From the NCBI GenBank assembly GCA_963803775.1, contig CAWDNS010000007.1, forward strand, positions 1,423,662-1,487,661: a DNA stretch of 64,000 bases. Direction: 5' to 3'. A program made the position numbers and the translations under genes. The notes beneath the pieces were generated by a model that worked only from the letters and a program-made list of their open reading frames with translations, did no database searches and was not told where the DNA came from. Positions within the stretch are counted from its first letter, which is position 1; each line of letters opens with the position of its first letter. The DNA is from JABCZH01 sp963803775 (GTDB taxonomy: Bacteria > Acidobacteriota > Terriglobia > Terriglobales > Acidobacteriaceae). Below, one piece after another: positions 1 through 8,752 of this stretch.

Positions 1-1
1 C

Positions 2-787
2 TTAGTTCTTGGCTCGTGCCCGTCCGCGAAATGATGCTTCGGGCTGGTTCGAATCATCCAGCCTCGACGTAGCCGAATGTTCCAATCGGCTATGGTGACT
101 ATCGGCGGCGATTCCGCAGGCCAAGGGCATAGGGGCGACGGAGTGCGAGCCCTGATACTTGCCGCGGGCGAGCAGGAGTTTTTCGAGGTCCTGGCCTTCG
201 AGCGGCTGCTGGCGTCCCAGAAGATGGGTCACCAGGGCGATCTGAGCAAAGTGCTCCACGGTCTCCATCTTCATATAAGCATTGTGCAAAGTGTCGGCGT
301 AGGCTACGACGCCGTGATTGGACATTAGGATGGCGTCGTATTGGGGAATCAGCGGTTCCAGCGTCTCGCTCAGTTCCGGCGTTCCCGGAGTTCCGTAGCG
401 AGCCAGGGGAATCGAACCGAGGCCGATGACGACTTCGCAGACCAGCGGCTTATTGAGCGCGATTCCGGCGGCGGCGAATCCAGTGGCCGTCGGGGGATGG
501 GCATGCACGATGCCGTGAATATCAGGGCGAAGCTTGTAGATCAGCAGGTGCATGGCAATTTCGCTCGAAACATGGTGTCGGCCGGCGAGCGGGCGGCCTT
601 CGTAGTCGACGATTACCATGTCCGCGGGACGCAAGAAGCCCTTGCTCATGGAAGTGGGTGTGGCCAGAATGCGTTCTTCGTCGAGGCGTACCGATAAGTT
701 GCCGTCTGTGGCCGCCACGTAGCCCCGGTCGTACAGCATCTTGCCGAACACGGCTATCTCACGTCGATGCTGGCGTTCGCTGGACAT
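2..787 (-). CDS. Class II aldolase/adducin family protein (fuculose-phosphate aldolase-like)
   Basis: A 261-residue cytoplasmic protein of the zinc-dependent class II aldolase/adducin family, which cleaves sugar phosphates such as L-fuculose-1-phosphate to dihydroxyacetone phosphate and an aldehyde. Visible active-site elements match the family: Glu76 in SSEIAMH, the zinc pair His95 and His97 in HAHPP, and a third zinc ligand His158 in SNHGV. The core ends near residue 215; the last 45 residues are polar and low in complexity. The gene is divergent from queA and has no recognisable Shine-Dalgarno upstream of its ATG. The true substrate is not readable from sequence; ribulose-phosphate epimerase-like or methylthioribulose-phosphate dehydratase-like roles exist in the same fold. 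The family call is secure, the substrate is not. Confidence 0.88.
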   Translation of the reverse strand: MSSERQHRREIAVFGKMLYDRGYVAATDGNLSVRLDEERILATPTSMSKGFLRPADMVIVDYEGRPLAGRHHVSSEIAMHLLIYKLRPDIHGIVHAHPPTATGFAAAGIALNKPLVCEVVIGLGSIPLARYGTPGTPELSETLEPLIPQYDAILMSNHGVVAYADTLHNAYMKMETVEHFAQIALVTHLLGRQQPLEGQDLEKLLLARGKYQGSHSVAPMPLACGIAADSHHSRLEHSATSRLDDSNQPEASFRGRARAKN

Positions 788-855
788 AGGCTGAGAGCAA
801 CTGAAGGGGAGCGCTCGCGTATGTTACCGCAGGCGCCTGGGCGAAGACAATCCGT

Positions 856-882
856 TTGTTTACCAGGCACTGATTCTATAAT
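856..882 (+). promoter_or_regulatory. Likely sigma70-type promoter of queA, leaderless
   Basis: A perfect TATAAT lies at 877-882 with a TTGTTT-like -35 at 856-861 (15-base spacing, weak). The -10 ends only 8 bases before the GTG start of queA at 891, so the transcription start should fall on or beside the start codon. No ribosome binding site precedes the GTG. Inferred from spacing only. Confidence 0.5.
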
Positions 883-890
883 TACCCGGC

Positions 891-1985
891 GTGCTGGTTG
901 CTGAATTCAACTACTCTCTTCCCGCCGATTTGATTGCCCAGGAGTCACTTCCCGACCGGGCAGCTTCCCGGTTGTTGCGGCTGGAGCGGTCGTCCGGGAA
1001 ATTGGCGGATGGCTGGTTTCGGGAGTTTCCGGAACTGCTGCGAGCCGACGATCTCGTCGTCTTCAATAACACCAAGGTATTTCCAGCACGGCTTTATGGG
1101 CAGCGAAGTGGCGTAAGGGCGCAGCCGATTAGCGCGCAAAACCCAGCGGCGAAGGATTTTCTGAAGGGCCGGGTAGAAGTGCTGTTGACGCGGCAGGTAT
1201 CGCCGGAGCCGAACGAGTGGGAATGCCTAGTGCGGCCGGGAAGAAAGATCGGCATAGGTGAAAAGCTGTTCTTCGGGGAGCACGGTGAACTACAAGCTGA
1301 GGTCGTAGAGCGAGGCAGCTTTGGGGAGCGGCGGATAAGATTTGATTCTGCGGTGGATTTTTGGAAGATGCTTGACCGGTTGGGTCATGTGCCGCTGCCG
1401 CCCTATATTGACCGAGCGGACCAGCCGGGTGATCGGGAGCGGTATCAGACCGTCTATGCCCGGGAGCGCGGGTCCGTCGCTGCGCCAACGGCAGGTCTTC
1501 ACTTCACGCCGGAAGTGCTAAATCGGATGCACGAGCGGGGCGTTGAAATGGCGGAGATCACGCTTCATGTTGGGCTGGGAACCTTTCAGCCGGTACGCGT
1601 GGACCGGGTGGAGGACCACCGGTTACACCGCGAATCTTATGTGATCTCAGACGAGGCAGCTGAGAAGATTAACCGGGCGCTCGGGGCTGGCCGGAGAGTG
1701 GTGGCGGTGGGGACGACAACGGTGCGAACGCTGGAGTATGCGGCGGCTGGATCGGGCACGGGCAGAGTCGAACCCGGCGGGGGAGAAGCAGACATTTTCA
1801 TCTATCCGGGATACAAATTTCGTGTGGTGAGCGCAATGCTGACCAATTTCCATTTGCCGCAATCTACTCTGCTAATGCTGGTCTGCGCATTAGGCGGGAA
1901 AGAGCGGGTGTTGGATGCTTACAAACATGCGGTGGCGGAGAAATATCGCTTCTACTCGTATGGGGATTGCATGTTTGTGGAGTGA
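891..1985 (+). CDS. queA: S-adenosylmethionine:tRNA ribosyltransferase-isomerase
   Basis: QueA transfers and isomerises the ribosyl moiety of S-adenosylmethionine onto 7-aminomethyl-7-deazaguanine in tRNA, making epoxyqueuosine in the queuosine pathway. The 364-residue length is typical. The N-terminus (FNYSLPADLIAQ), the internal VAAPTAGLHFT block and the C-terminal FHLPQSTLLMLV block are family hallmarks. The start is a GTG at 891; it fits the family N-terminus exactly and sits directly behind a TATAAT box with no room for a leader. No other queuosine gene is in the window. It is followed 60 bases later by cysteine dioxygenase, with no functional link evident. Identification is secure. Confidence 0.96.
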   Translation: MLVAEFNYSLPADLIAQESLPDRAASRLLRLERSSGKLADGWFREFPELLRADDLVVFNNTKVFPARLYGQRSGVRAQPISAQNPAAKDFLKGRVEVLLTRQVSPEPNEWECLVRPGRKIGIGEKLFFGEHGELQAEVVERGSFGERRIRFDSAVDFWKMLDRLGHVPLPPYIDRADQPGDRERYQTVYARERGSVAAPTAGLHFTPEVLNRMHERGVEMAEITLHVGLGTFQPVRVDRVEDHRLHRESYVISDEAAEKINRALGAGRRVVAVGTTTVRTLEYAAAGSGTGRVEPGGGEADIFIYPGYKFRVVSAMLTNFHLPQSTLLMLVCALGGKERVLDAYKHAVAEKYRFYSYGDCMFVE

Positions 1986-2045
1986 CCGCCCGGCAGCCTA
2001 TTCCATGCTTTGGGGCGATATACTAATTGGTTGGAGGGGAAAAAC

Positions 2046-2630
2046 ATGGGTACACAGATACTGGCGAAACAGGTTTCAATCGAGGATTTTGTCGCCGGAT
2101 TGCGTAAGTTCTCCGAGCCGGCGTTCCGTGGGACGGAGCAGATTTTTCAGTTTCTCGAACAGAATCCGGTGGCTCCGGATACATTGGAGCGCTATCTCAC
2201 TTGGGACCGCCAGCACTATACCCGGAACCTGATCGACAAGACTCCGCTCTATGAACTGATGGCGATTTGTTGGGACATCGGACAGGTGAGTTCGGTACAC
2301 AATCACCGCGACCAGAATTGTTGGATGACTGTTCCGATTGGCAGATTGCTGGTGGAAAACTACCGGGTGATTGAGCAGGAACTGGAAAAAGGCAGCTGCC
2401 GCCTGGAGGCGACAGATACGGTGGAGATGAATCCGGCTCATCCCTGTGCAGTGGATCCCAAGGAGCCGGTGCATCGGGTGCTCAACCCCAAAGAGTTCAA
2501 CCAGCGGGCGGTCAGCCTGCACGTGTACTCGCGGCCTTATGACAGCTGCGTGGTCTATTCTCCAGAGCAAGGGACTTGCGGCGAGATCAAGCTGCATTAC
2601 ACGACGGAGTACGGGAAGAAAGGCTCTTAG
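2046..2630 (+). CDS. Cysteine dioxygenase (type I)
   Basis: A 194-residue cupin enzyme that oxidises L-cysteine with O2 to cysteine sulfinate using a non-haem iron. The three iron ligands are visible as His85 and His87 (HNHRDQNC) and His143 (HRVLN). Both partners of the autocatalytic Cys-Tyr cofactor of eukaryotic CDO are present: Cys92, five residues after the second His, and Tyr161 in LHVYSRP. Many bacterial homologues lack the Cys, so this is a mammalian-like active site. The ATG at 2046 is chosen over an upstream TTG at 2010 because GGAGGGGA lies at 2033-2040. It precedes polA in the same direction but nothing suggests shared function. Confidence 0.9.
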   Translation: MGTQILAKQVSIEDFVAGLRKFSEPAFRGTEQIFQFLEQNPVAPDTLERYLTWDRQHYTRNLIDKTPLYELMAICWDIGQVSSVHNHRDQNCWMTVPIGRLLVENYRVIEQELEKGSCRLEATDTVEMNPAHPCAVDPKEPVHRVLNPKEFNQRAVSLHVYSRPYDSCVVYSPEQGTCGEIKLHYTTEYGKKGS

Positions 2631-2670
2631 TTTTTGGCTCTTGGCCTTTGGCTCCTGCTCACCGTGAACG

Positions 2671-5481
2671 TTGCTGGCTGATAAACTTACCGCTGTGCCC
2701 CCAAAAAGACAAGCTGCGACCGCGACCGCTGTTCCACCACAGCCGGAGCTCTCAGTAGTCAAAGCCCTAACCGATCCCAACCGCATTTTTCTGATTGATG
2801 CCATGTCGTTCATTTTCCGCGCCTATCATGCCATGGCGCGGCAGCGGGGGATGTCCACCAAATCCGGGGTGCCGACAGCGGCGGTTTATGTTTTTGTGAA
2901 TATGCTGCGCAAGTTGCGGGATGACTTCTCGCCGCAATATCTGGCGGCGGTGTTTGATGTGGCTGCGCCCACGTTTCGCGATCAGCAGGCTGAGGCCTTC
3001 ACCACGGTGCGGAAGTTCGATCTCAAGAGCCAGACGTTCCAGGAAGTGGAGTATCACGGCTACAAAGCCAATCGCAGCGAAATGCCCGGTGATCTGGCGC
3101 AGCAGATACCGTACATACGCCGTGCACTCGAGGCCTACGGCATCCCAATTCTTCAGATGCCGGGCTACGAAGCGGACGATGTGATTGGCACGCTGGCGCG
3201 TAAAGCGGCGGAGCGAGCACATCCTGTGTATGTGGTCTCCAGCGATAAGGACATGCTGCAACTGGTGAACGACCGGGTGCAGGTTCTGAATCCGCCTAAA
3301 GATAATTTGATCTGTGACGCACAGAAAGTGGAAGAGATCCTCGGTGTGCCGCCGGAGCGAGTGGTGGATGTGATGGCCCTGCGCGGCGACTCTATCGACA
3401 ACATTCCAGGCGCTCCGGGAATAGGCGACAAAGGGTCCGTCGATCTGATTCAGAGGTTCGGGACGGTCGAGCAGGCGCTGGAGCGGGCAGCGGAAGTCGA
3501 GAAGAAGACATATCGCGAGTCGCTGCAAAACAATCGCGACAACATTCTGCTGAGCAAGCAACTGGTGACCATCGACTGCAACGTTCCGATCGAACTGGAC
3601 GAGAATGCGATGAAGATGGGGGAGCCAGACAGGGAAGCGTTGCGTGAGCTGTTTACTGAGCTGGAATTTACGTCTCTGTTGAAAGAGTTGCTGCCAATTG
3701 CCGAGGTGGGCGAGGCGCATTACAGTGATGCGAAATCGGCAGCCGATGTTGAGGATGTGCTGCAAGCCATGCCTGTGGGAGGCGCGCTGGCGGTAGCGAT
3801 CGAGGCAGAATCGAAGATCGCGGAAGAAGATGAAGACGAACCCGAGGAATCCGAAAGTGGGATGTTGCCGCTGTTAGCGGAAGTAGCGCCCGCAACGCGC
3901 GGGCGCAGGATGGCCATTTCGTCGGTGCCTGGAGTCGCGGTGACGGTGTCAGCGGAGAATGAAGCAGCGGCGTCGAGGCTTAACGCTGTCCTGGCGGACG
4001 CCGGTGTGCCCAAAGTCATCCATGATTGGAAAGCGGCTGCTCATGCGGTGGCGCCGATGGGGGCCATCATACACGGGGTGCAGCATGACCCCATGCTGTA
4101 TTCCTATTTGTTGGACCCAACGTATCCATCTCATCGGCTGGCCGACGTGGCTTTGCGGCGTTTCAATATGAAGGTCAGCGGAGGATTGCCGGAAGCTGCC
4201 GACGTCACGGGCAGGCTGGCGACGGTATTGCGCGCCGAAGTGGAGCAAGCGGGGCTGCTTAACCTTTACCAAGAGATCGACCTGCCCCTGGTGCCAGTGC
4301 TGACGCGGATGGAGCACGCGGGAGTCAAGATTGATCGCAAGAACCTGGCGGAGATGTCGTCGCGGCTGGAGCGGGAGATTGCGGCGAAAGCAAGAGAGAT
4401 TTATGAATCGGCTGGGCACGAGTTCAATATCAGCTCACCCAAGCAATTGGGCGATGTGCTGTTCAACAAGTTGAACCTGCCCAAGCCGGTGAAATACGGG
4501 AAAGGCAAGACGATCTCGACGGCGGTTGATGTGCTCGAAGGATTGGCAGAAGACCATGCAGTACCGCGCATGGTGCTGGAATATCGTCAGCTGACTAAAC
4601 TGAAGTCGACTTATGTGGACGCTCTGCCGGCGTTGCTGAATCCCGCCACGGGGCGACTACACACAACGTTCGGTCAAACCGGAACTGCTACCGGCAGGCT
4701 GTCGTCCACAAATCCAAATTTGCAAAACATTCCCATACGCACTGAATTAGGTCGTGAGATTCGAGCCGCGTTCACGGCTGAGCCGGGCCATGTGCTGCTG
4801 GCAGCGGACTATTCGCAGATCGAGTTGCGGCTGCTGGCGCATTTTTCGCAGGACCCGTTGCTGGTAGAGGCTTATCGCCGTGGAGATGACATTCATACGC
4901 TGACGGCTTCGCAGGTGTTCGATGTGCCGCCGCTGATGGTGACTCCCGATCACCGGCGGCAGGCAAAAGTGGTGAATTTTGGGATTGTTTATGGGCTATC
5001 GGCGTTTGGGCTGTCGCAGAGCTTGGGGATTGAACCCGCGGAAGCGCGGCGGTTCATCGATGCGTATTTCGAGAAGTATGCCGGAGTCCGGAAATTCAGG
5101 GAGCAGGTTCTAGAAGAAGCTCGCCGCACGCAACGGGTGACGACGCTTTTCGGCCGGGTGCGGCCGATCCCCGACATTAACAGCAAGAACGCTAACCTGC
5201 GCGGCTTTGCCGAACGGACGGCGGTTAACACGCCGCTGCAAGGTACAGCAGCGGATTTGATTAAGATTGCGATGATCCGGATCGATGAGCAGCTGCGCGA
5301 GCGTGGGCTGACGTCGAGAATGACCTTGCAGGTGCATGACGAACTGGTGTTCGAGGTGCCGGAAGCGGAGATTAACGTCATGCAATCTTTGGTAAAGGAA
5401 CGGATGGAACGGGCTTACGCGCTAACTGTGCCACTGTTGGTGGAAATGGGAGTGGGAACGAATTGGCGTGACATGGAGTAA
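2671..5481 (+). CDS. polA: DNA polymerase I
   Basis: A 936-residue Pol I for Okazaki-fragment maturation and repair synthesis. The N-terminal third is the 5' nuclease (IFLIDAMSFIFRAYHAM, GYEADDVIGTLA, SSDKDMLQLV). The C-terminal polymerase carries motif A DYSQIELRLLAHFS near residue 713, the O-helix RRQAKVVNFGIVYGLS, and motif C VHDELVFEV near 889. The middle exonuclease-like domain (about 345-520) looks inactive: where active enzymes have an Asp-x-Glu metal site there is AIEAESK followed by an acidic insertion EEDEDEPEESES. Proofreading is therefore probably absent, as in several other bacterial Pol I proteins. The first start is TTG at 2671; GTG at 2695 is an equally possible start because the conserved region begins only near residue 38. 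Confidence 0.95.
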   Translation: MLADKLTAVPPKRQAATATAVPPQPELSVVKALTDPNRIFLIDAMSFIFRAYHAMARQRGMSTKSGVPTAAVYVFVNMLRKLRDDFSPQYLAAVFDVAAPTFRDQQAEAFTTVRKFDLKSQTFQEVEYHGYKANRSEMPGDLAQQIPYIRRALEAYGIPILQMPGYEADDVIGTLARKAAERAHPVYVVSSDKDMLQLVNDRVQVLNPPKDNLICDAQKVEEILGVPPERVVDVMALRGDSIDNIPGAPGIGDKGSVDLIQRFGTVEQALERAAEVEKKTYRESLQNNRDNILLSKQLVTIDCNVPIELDENAMKMGEPDREALRELFTELEFTSLLKELLPIAEVGEAHYSDAKSAADVEDVLQAMPVGGALAVAIEAESKIAEEDEDEPEESESGMLPLLAEVAPATRGRRMAISSVPGVAVTVSAENEAAASRLNAVLADAGVPKVIHDWKAAAHAVAPMGAIIHGVQHDPMLYSYLLDPTYPSHRLADVALRRFNMKVSGGLPEAADVTGRLATVLRAEVEQAGLLNLYQEIDLPLVPVLTRMEHAGVKIDRKNLAEMSSRLEREIAAKAREIYESAGHEFNISSPKQLGDVLFNKLNLPKPVKYGKGKTISTAVDVLEGLAEDHAVPRMVLEYRQLTKLKSTYVDALPALLNPATGRLHTTFGQTGTATGRLSSTNPNLQNIPIRTELGREIRAAFTAEPGHVLLAADYSQIELRLLAHFSQDPLLVEAYRRGDDIHTLTASQVFDVPPLMVTPDHRRQAKVVNFGIVYGLSAFGLSQSLGIEPAEARRFIDAYFEKYAGVRKFREQVLEEARRTQRVTTLFGRVRPIPDINSKNANLRGFAERTAVNTPLQGTAADLIKIAMIRIDEQLRERGLTSRMTLQVHDELVFEVPEAEINVMQSLVKERMERAYALTVPLLVEMGVGTNWRDME

Positions 5482-5517
5482 CTTTGTTTACCGCCGATCA
5501 GCACAGAATAACTTTGA

Positions 5518-5709
5518 TTAGTTGGTTCGATCCGACTCACGCTCGGCGGCTTCGCGCAACATTCTGCGGTCGCGGGCGCCGGCGATCTTTCTCTTCCGAA
5601 CCAGACGCCGGAAAACAAATCCGTAGAGAAAACCGGCAAGTATTACGATCGCGGCCAGCAGCAGGATCAGGTTCCAGAACGCGGCGGCATTGGACAGAAG
5701 TGAAGTCAT
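5518..5709 (-). CDS. Small single-pass membrane protein
   Basis: A predicted 63-residue protein starting MTSLLSNAAAFWN, with one hydrophobic helix (about residues 14-34) followed by a strongly basic then mixed-charge tail (FRRLVRKRK...). The ATG at 5709 lies immediately after the glmM stop, so it would be translationally coupled as the last gene of the cdaA-cdaR-glmM operon. An in-frame upstream extension overlaps glmM and is not needed. No family is recognised. Its helix-plus-basic-tail shape and operon position would suit a small accessory membrane protein, but coding status rests on context and composition only. Confidence 0.55.
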   Translation of the reverse strand: MTSLLSNAAAFWNLILLLAAIVILAGFLYGFVFRRLVRKRKIAGARDRRMLREAAERESDRTN

Positions 5710-5710
5710 A

Positions 5711-7087
5711 TCAAACACCGAGGGCGTTCTTAATGCTGCTGGCAATGTTATGAGTAAGCGCCCGCATTCTTTCTTCGGACTCTGCTTCGACCATCACTCG
5801 CGCCAGCGCCTCAGTGCCTGAGTAGCGGACCACGACGCGTCCGTTGCCATTGAGTTCGCTTTGCGCGGCATCGATGGCGTGCTGGATTTCCGGAACCTGA
5901 GCGAACGGAGTCTTCTCCCGAACGCGAACGTTCTGAATCGTCTGCGGGAAGACTTTGAGGTCACCGACCAACTCCGACAGAGGTTTGCCGGTGCGGGCGA
6001 GGATTTCCATCACCCGTAAGGCGGTGAGCAGGCCGTCTCCAGTGGTGGCGTCGCCATCGCGGAAAATTATGTGACCGGACTGTTCGCCGCCGAGAATCGC
6101 GCCGGTCTTCTGCATTTCTTCGAGTACGTATTTGTCGCCAACGTTGGCGCGCAACATCTTGATGCCGGACTTGCGAAGAGCAATTTCGAGCCCCATATTC
6201 GACATGGTGGTAGCTACCACGGCCGAGCCGGCCAAAGCCCCGCGGGATTGCAAATCACGGGCCGCCAGCAGAAGAACTGCATCGCCGTTGACCACATGGC
6301 CCTTGCCATCGCTGAACAAGGCACGATCGGCGTCTCCGTCGAACGTGATTCCGAGGTCAAAATGGCCAGGCCTCTCCGCAACTGCCTTGGCCAAGACTTC
6401 AGGATGAAGCGCGCCACAATTCTCGTTGATGTTGCGGCCGTCAGGTGATGCACCGATAAATGTTGCCTGAACGCCGAGAGCGCGGAAGAGTTCCGGAGCT
6501 TCAGCCGTAGCGGCTCCATTGGCGCAATCGGCGAGCACGTTCAGCTGGCTCAGATTAGTTTTCACATTGCCGCGAAGCCAATCGATATAAGAGTGCCGGA
6601 GGCTGGACTCTCCCGGCAGACTCCCGGAAAACGCGGTCGCAGAAGGTGTCATCGGCTCAGGACTTTGCAGTAGCGCGAAGATCTCCCGCTCAATAGCCAG
6701 CTCGCGAGCATCCGGAAGTTTGTAGCCATCGCCGGAGAACACTTTGATTCCATTGTCAGTCCAGGGATTGTGAGAAGCGGAGATCACCACGCCGGCCGCG
6801 CATCTTCGAGAGCGCGCCAAATAAGCGACTCCCGGGGTAGTGATGACGCCGGCACTGTGTACCTGGCATCCGCAGGAGGCAAGGCCGAGCGTGACCCGGT
6901 CGGCGATCCAGGCGCTCGACTCGCGAGTATCCTGCCCAATGACCACGCAGGCCTGCGGATTGGTGCGAACCAAGTCGTGGCCCAGGGCGCGGCCAATCAG
7001 AAATGTACTTTCCTGGGTTAAAGGAAATTCCCCGGCGAGGCCACGAATGCCATCGGTGCCGAAAAGTTGTCGTGTTTGCGATGTCAT
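5711..7087 (-). CDS. glmM: Phosphoglucosamine mutase
   Basis: GlmM interconverts glucosamine-6-phosphate and glucosamine-1-phosphate on the route to UDP-GlcNAc, the precursor of peptidoglycan and lipopolysaccharide. The 458-residue protein shows all four alpha-D-phosphohexomutase elements in order: the phosphoserine loop ISASHNPWTDNGIKVFS, the Mg-binding loop DGDADRALF, the sugar-binding GGEQSGHI, and the phosphate-binding RYSGTEALARVM. The ATG at 7087 begins MTSQTRQLFGTDGIRG, the canonical N-terminus; further upstream sequence belongs to cdaR. It follows cdaR by 10 bases in the same operon, the conserved arrangement also seen in Firmicutes where GlmM binds and restrains the c-di-AMP cyclase. 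That interaction is known for the family, not shown here. Confidence 0.96.
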   Translation of the reverse strand: MTSQTRQLFGTDGIRGLAGEFPLTQESTFLIGRALGHDLVRTNPQACVVIGQDTRESSAWIADRVTLGLASCGCQVHSAGVITTPGVAYLARSRRCAAGVVISASHNPWTDNGIKVFSGDGYKLPDARELAIEREIFALLQSPEPMTPSATAFSGSLPGESSLRHSYIDWLRGNVKTNLSQLNVLADCANGAATAEAPELFRALGVQATFIGASPDGRNINENCGALHPEVLAKAVAERPGHFDLGITFDGDADRALFSDGKGHVVNGDAVLLLAARDLQSRGALAGSAVVATTMSNMGLEIALRKSGIKMLRANVGDKYVLEEMQKTGAILGGEQSGHIIFRDGDATTGDGLLTALRVMEILARTGKPLSELVGDLKVFPQTIQNVRVREKTPFAQVPEIQHAIDAAQSELNGNGRVVVRYSGTEALARVMVEAESEERMRALTHNIASSIKNALGV

Positions 7088-7097
7088 TCGGAGTTGG

Positions 7098-7772
7098 TCA
7101 ACGGCTACCGCTACCGGGCGCCTGCTCCATGATAACCGTAATCCGCACAGGAGCAGCATGGGTAACCTGGATGAGAGGATCGGAAACGTATGCATGACGG
7201 ACGAAAGTCACGCGATTCATGGCCCCGCTTACGTCGATGGGGTCGGTGGTGGCAGAATCCACGGCCTCAACGCGCCCTTTCGGTCCAGTAATGGTTACGA
7301 TGGCCGGATCGGTAACGATCTGGCCAATGTGGTATCCCTGCGCGAAGCTACCGATGACTCGGGGCTGGACTGGGACCTGGCGGGTTAGGCGAACATCGAA
7401 GGTGAGGTGGAACTGGCTGGGCACGATCTGGACGATTTCCAGGCCGGTGGGCTGATGAATCTGTTGCGCGGTGAGGTCGAAAGTGCGCTCACCGGGTCTG
7501 ACGCCGCTGAACTCGATGTCGGCATAAACGTCGGAAGACTGAAGTTGGTGGATCACGCGTTCGGGGCCCCGCAGCCGGATTTGGGCCTTGGGAACAATCT
7601 CAGAGCTGATCTCAAGGTCGGGTGGGATGTTGCGAACTTCCACGGGAATGTCGAGGGCAACTTCCGCCACCGGATCGCGGGTAACGGCAAGCCACAATCC
7701 CACCGCCAGGGCTAGCGCAGTCAGCTTCAGACCCAGATTATGCAGCACGGCGCGCTGGAAGAAGTCGTTCAT
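7098..7772 (-). CDS. cdaR: CdaR/YbbR-domain regulator of diadenylate cyclase
   Basis: A 224-residue membrane-anchored protein with one N-terminal helix (NLGLKLTALALAVGLWLAV, about residues 12-30) followed by extracytoplasmic YbbR repeats. The repeats show the usual pattern of IPVEVRNIPP, an RLRGPERVI segment and a second VTITGPKGRV segment. In characterised systems CdaR modulates the membrane cyclase CdaA. The start overlaps the cdaA stop by four bases (7769-7772), and glmM follows 10 bases after its stop, giving the classic cdaA-cdaR-glmM operon. Only about two to three YbbR repeats fit the length, fewer than the four in Bacillus. Confidence 0.9.
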   Translation of the reverse strand: MNDFFQRAVLHNLGLKLTALALAVGLWLAVTRDPVAEVALDIPVEVRNIPPDLEISSEIVPKAQIRLRGPERVIHQLQSSDVYADIEFSGVRPGERTFDLTAQQIHQPTGLEIVQIVPSQFHLTFDVRLTRQVPVQPRVIGSFAQGYHIGQIVTDPAIVTITGPKGRVEAVDSATTDPIDVSGAMNRVTFVRHAYVSDPLIQVTHAAPVRITVIMEQAPGSGSR

Positions 7773-8650
7773 CGTCGAACGTCAGTTCCTTGATTGATGC
7801 GTGAGTCTGTGGAGTGAGAGCGCGAGGTCCCCACTTCCTCGTCGTGTGGCATGCCATGGCTTATCGGGGTTGGGAGAGTAGCCGGGCGCACGTGATGCTG
7901 CAGCAACTCGCCCAGGCGATGGCGCAACTGTTCGACAGTGAGGTCGCGTTCAATTTTCCCGCTGATGGCCACGCTGATGCCTCCGGTTTCTTCAGAAACA
8001 ATTACCGCGATGGCGTCGGTTTCCTCGGTGACGCCAATACCGGCGCGGTGCCGGGTACCGAGCTGGGTGGACAACACGGGATTCATCGAGAGCGGCAGGA
8101 AGCAGGCGGCGGCGGCGATGCGGTCCTTCTGAATAATGACGGCGCCGTCGTGCAGCGGCGCGCTGGGGCGGAAAACCGTGGCCAGCAAGTCGTAGGAAAG
8201 ATGGGCGTCCAGTGGTACTCCGCTTTCGATATAGGTGCGCAGACCGATCTCACGCTCGATGACCATCAGCGCGCCGGTCTGGTTCTGGCAAAAGAGGTTG
8301 GCAGCGAGCACGATGTCATCGTAAGCGTCTTCTTCCGAGGCTCGGGAAGAGTTAAAGGTGAGTTTGCGTCCCAAGCGGGTTAAAGCCTGGCGAATCTCGG
8401 CGGCGAAAACTACGATCAGAGCAAAGACGGTATAGGGAAGCAGGGTGCTGATCAGCCAATTCAGAGTGGTGAGCTGGCCAAAACGCGACAAGTAGAACGC
8501 CAATGCCATCGCGGCCACACCCACCAGCATGAGGGAAGCCCGCGTCCCTTTGATCAGGGCCAGCAACTCGTAAATAATGACTGCGACCAGCAGAATGTCG
8601 ATGACCGAGGTCACCGTGAGTCGCGGCCAGGCTGCTGTAAACTGCGTCAC
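7769..8650 (-). CDS. cdaA: Diadenylate cyclase (c-di-AMP synthase)
   Basis: CdaA condenses two ATP molecules into cyclic di-AMP at the inner face of the membrane. The 293-residue protein has three transmembrane helices in the first 85 residues and then a DAC domain with the catalytic Asp-Gly-Ala at 168-170 (LHDGAVII) and the GTRHR motif at 198-202. The C-terminal 40 residues after the DAC domain are polar and probably flexible. First gene of the operon with cdaR and glmM. In many Acidobacteriota folP precedes it; here the upstream 100 bases are non-coding. c-di-AMP typically controls potassium and osmotic balance; no target gene is visible in this window. Confidence 0.94.
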   Translation of the reverse strand: MTQFTAAWPRLTVTSVIDILLVAVIIYELLALIKGTRASLMLVGVAAMALAFYLSRFGQLTTLNWLISTLLPYTVFALIVVFAAEIRQALTRLGRKLTFNSSRASEEDAYDDIVLAANLFCQNQTGALMVIEREIGLRTYIESGVPLDAHLSYDLLATVFRPSAPLHDGAVIIQKDRIAAAACFLPLSMNPVLSTQLGTRHRAGIGVTEETDAIAVIVSEETGGISVAISGKIERDLTVEQLRHRLGELLQHHVRPATLPTPISHGMPHDEEVGTSRSHSTDSRINQGTDVRR

Positions 8651-8752
8651 TCGAGCCTCTTTTCGATGCGAACCGCCGCTCGAAGAACTACATTCATTGT
8701 AATCCAGGATTCCAAAATCGCAGCGGAAGGATGGTCTCGGCCAAGGTGGATA

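Noticed and set aside
40..75. tRNA T-arm-like sequence (GGTTCGAATC)
   Set aside because: It lies inside the class II aldolase coding region and no cloverleaf can be built around it.
2076..2813. A 245-residue minus-strand protein opposite cysteine dioxygenase
   Set aside because: Antisense shadow of a confidently identified enzyme; composition is typical of reverse-strand reading in GC-rich genes.
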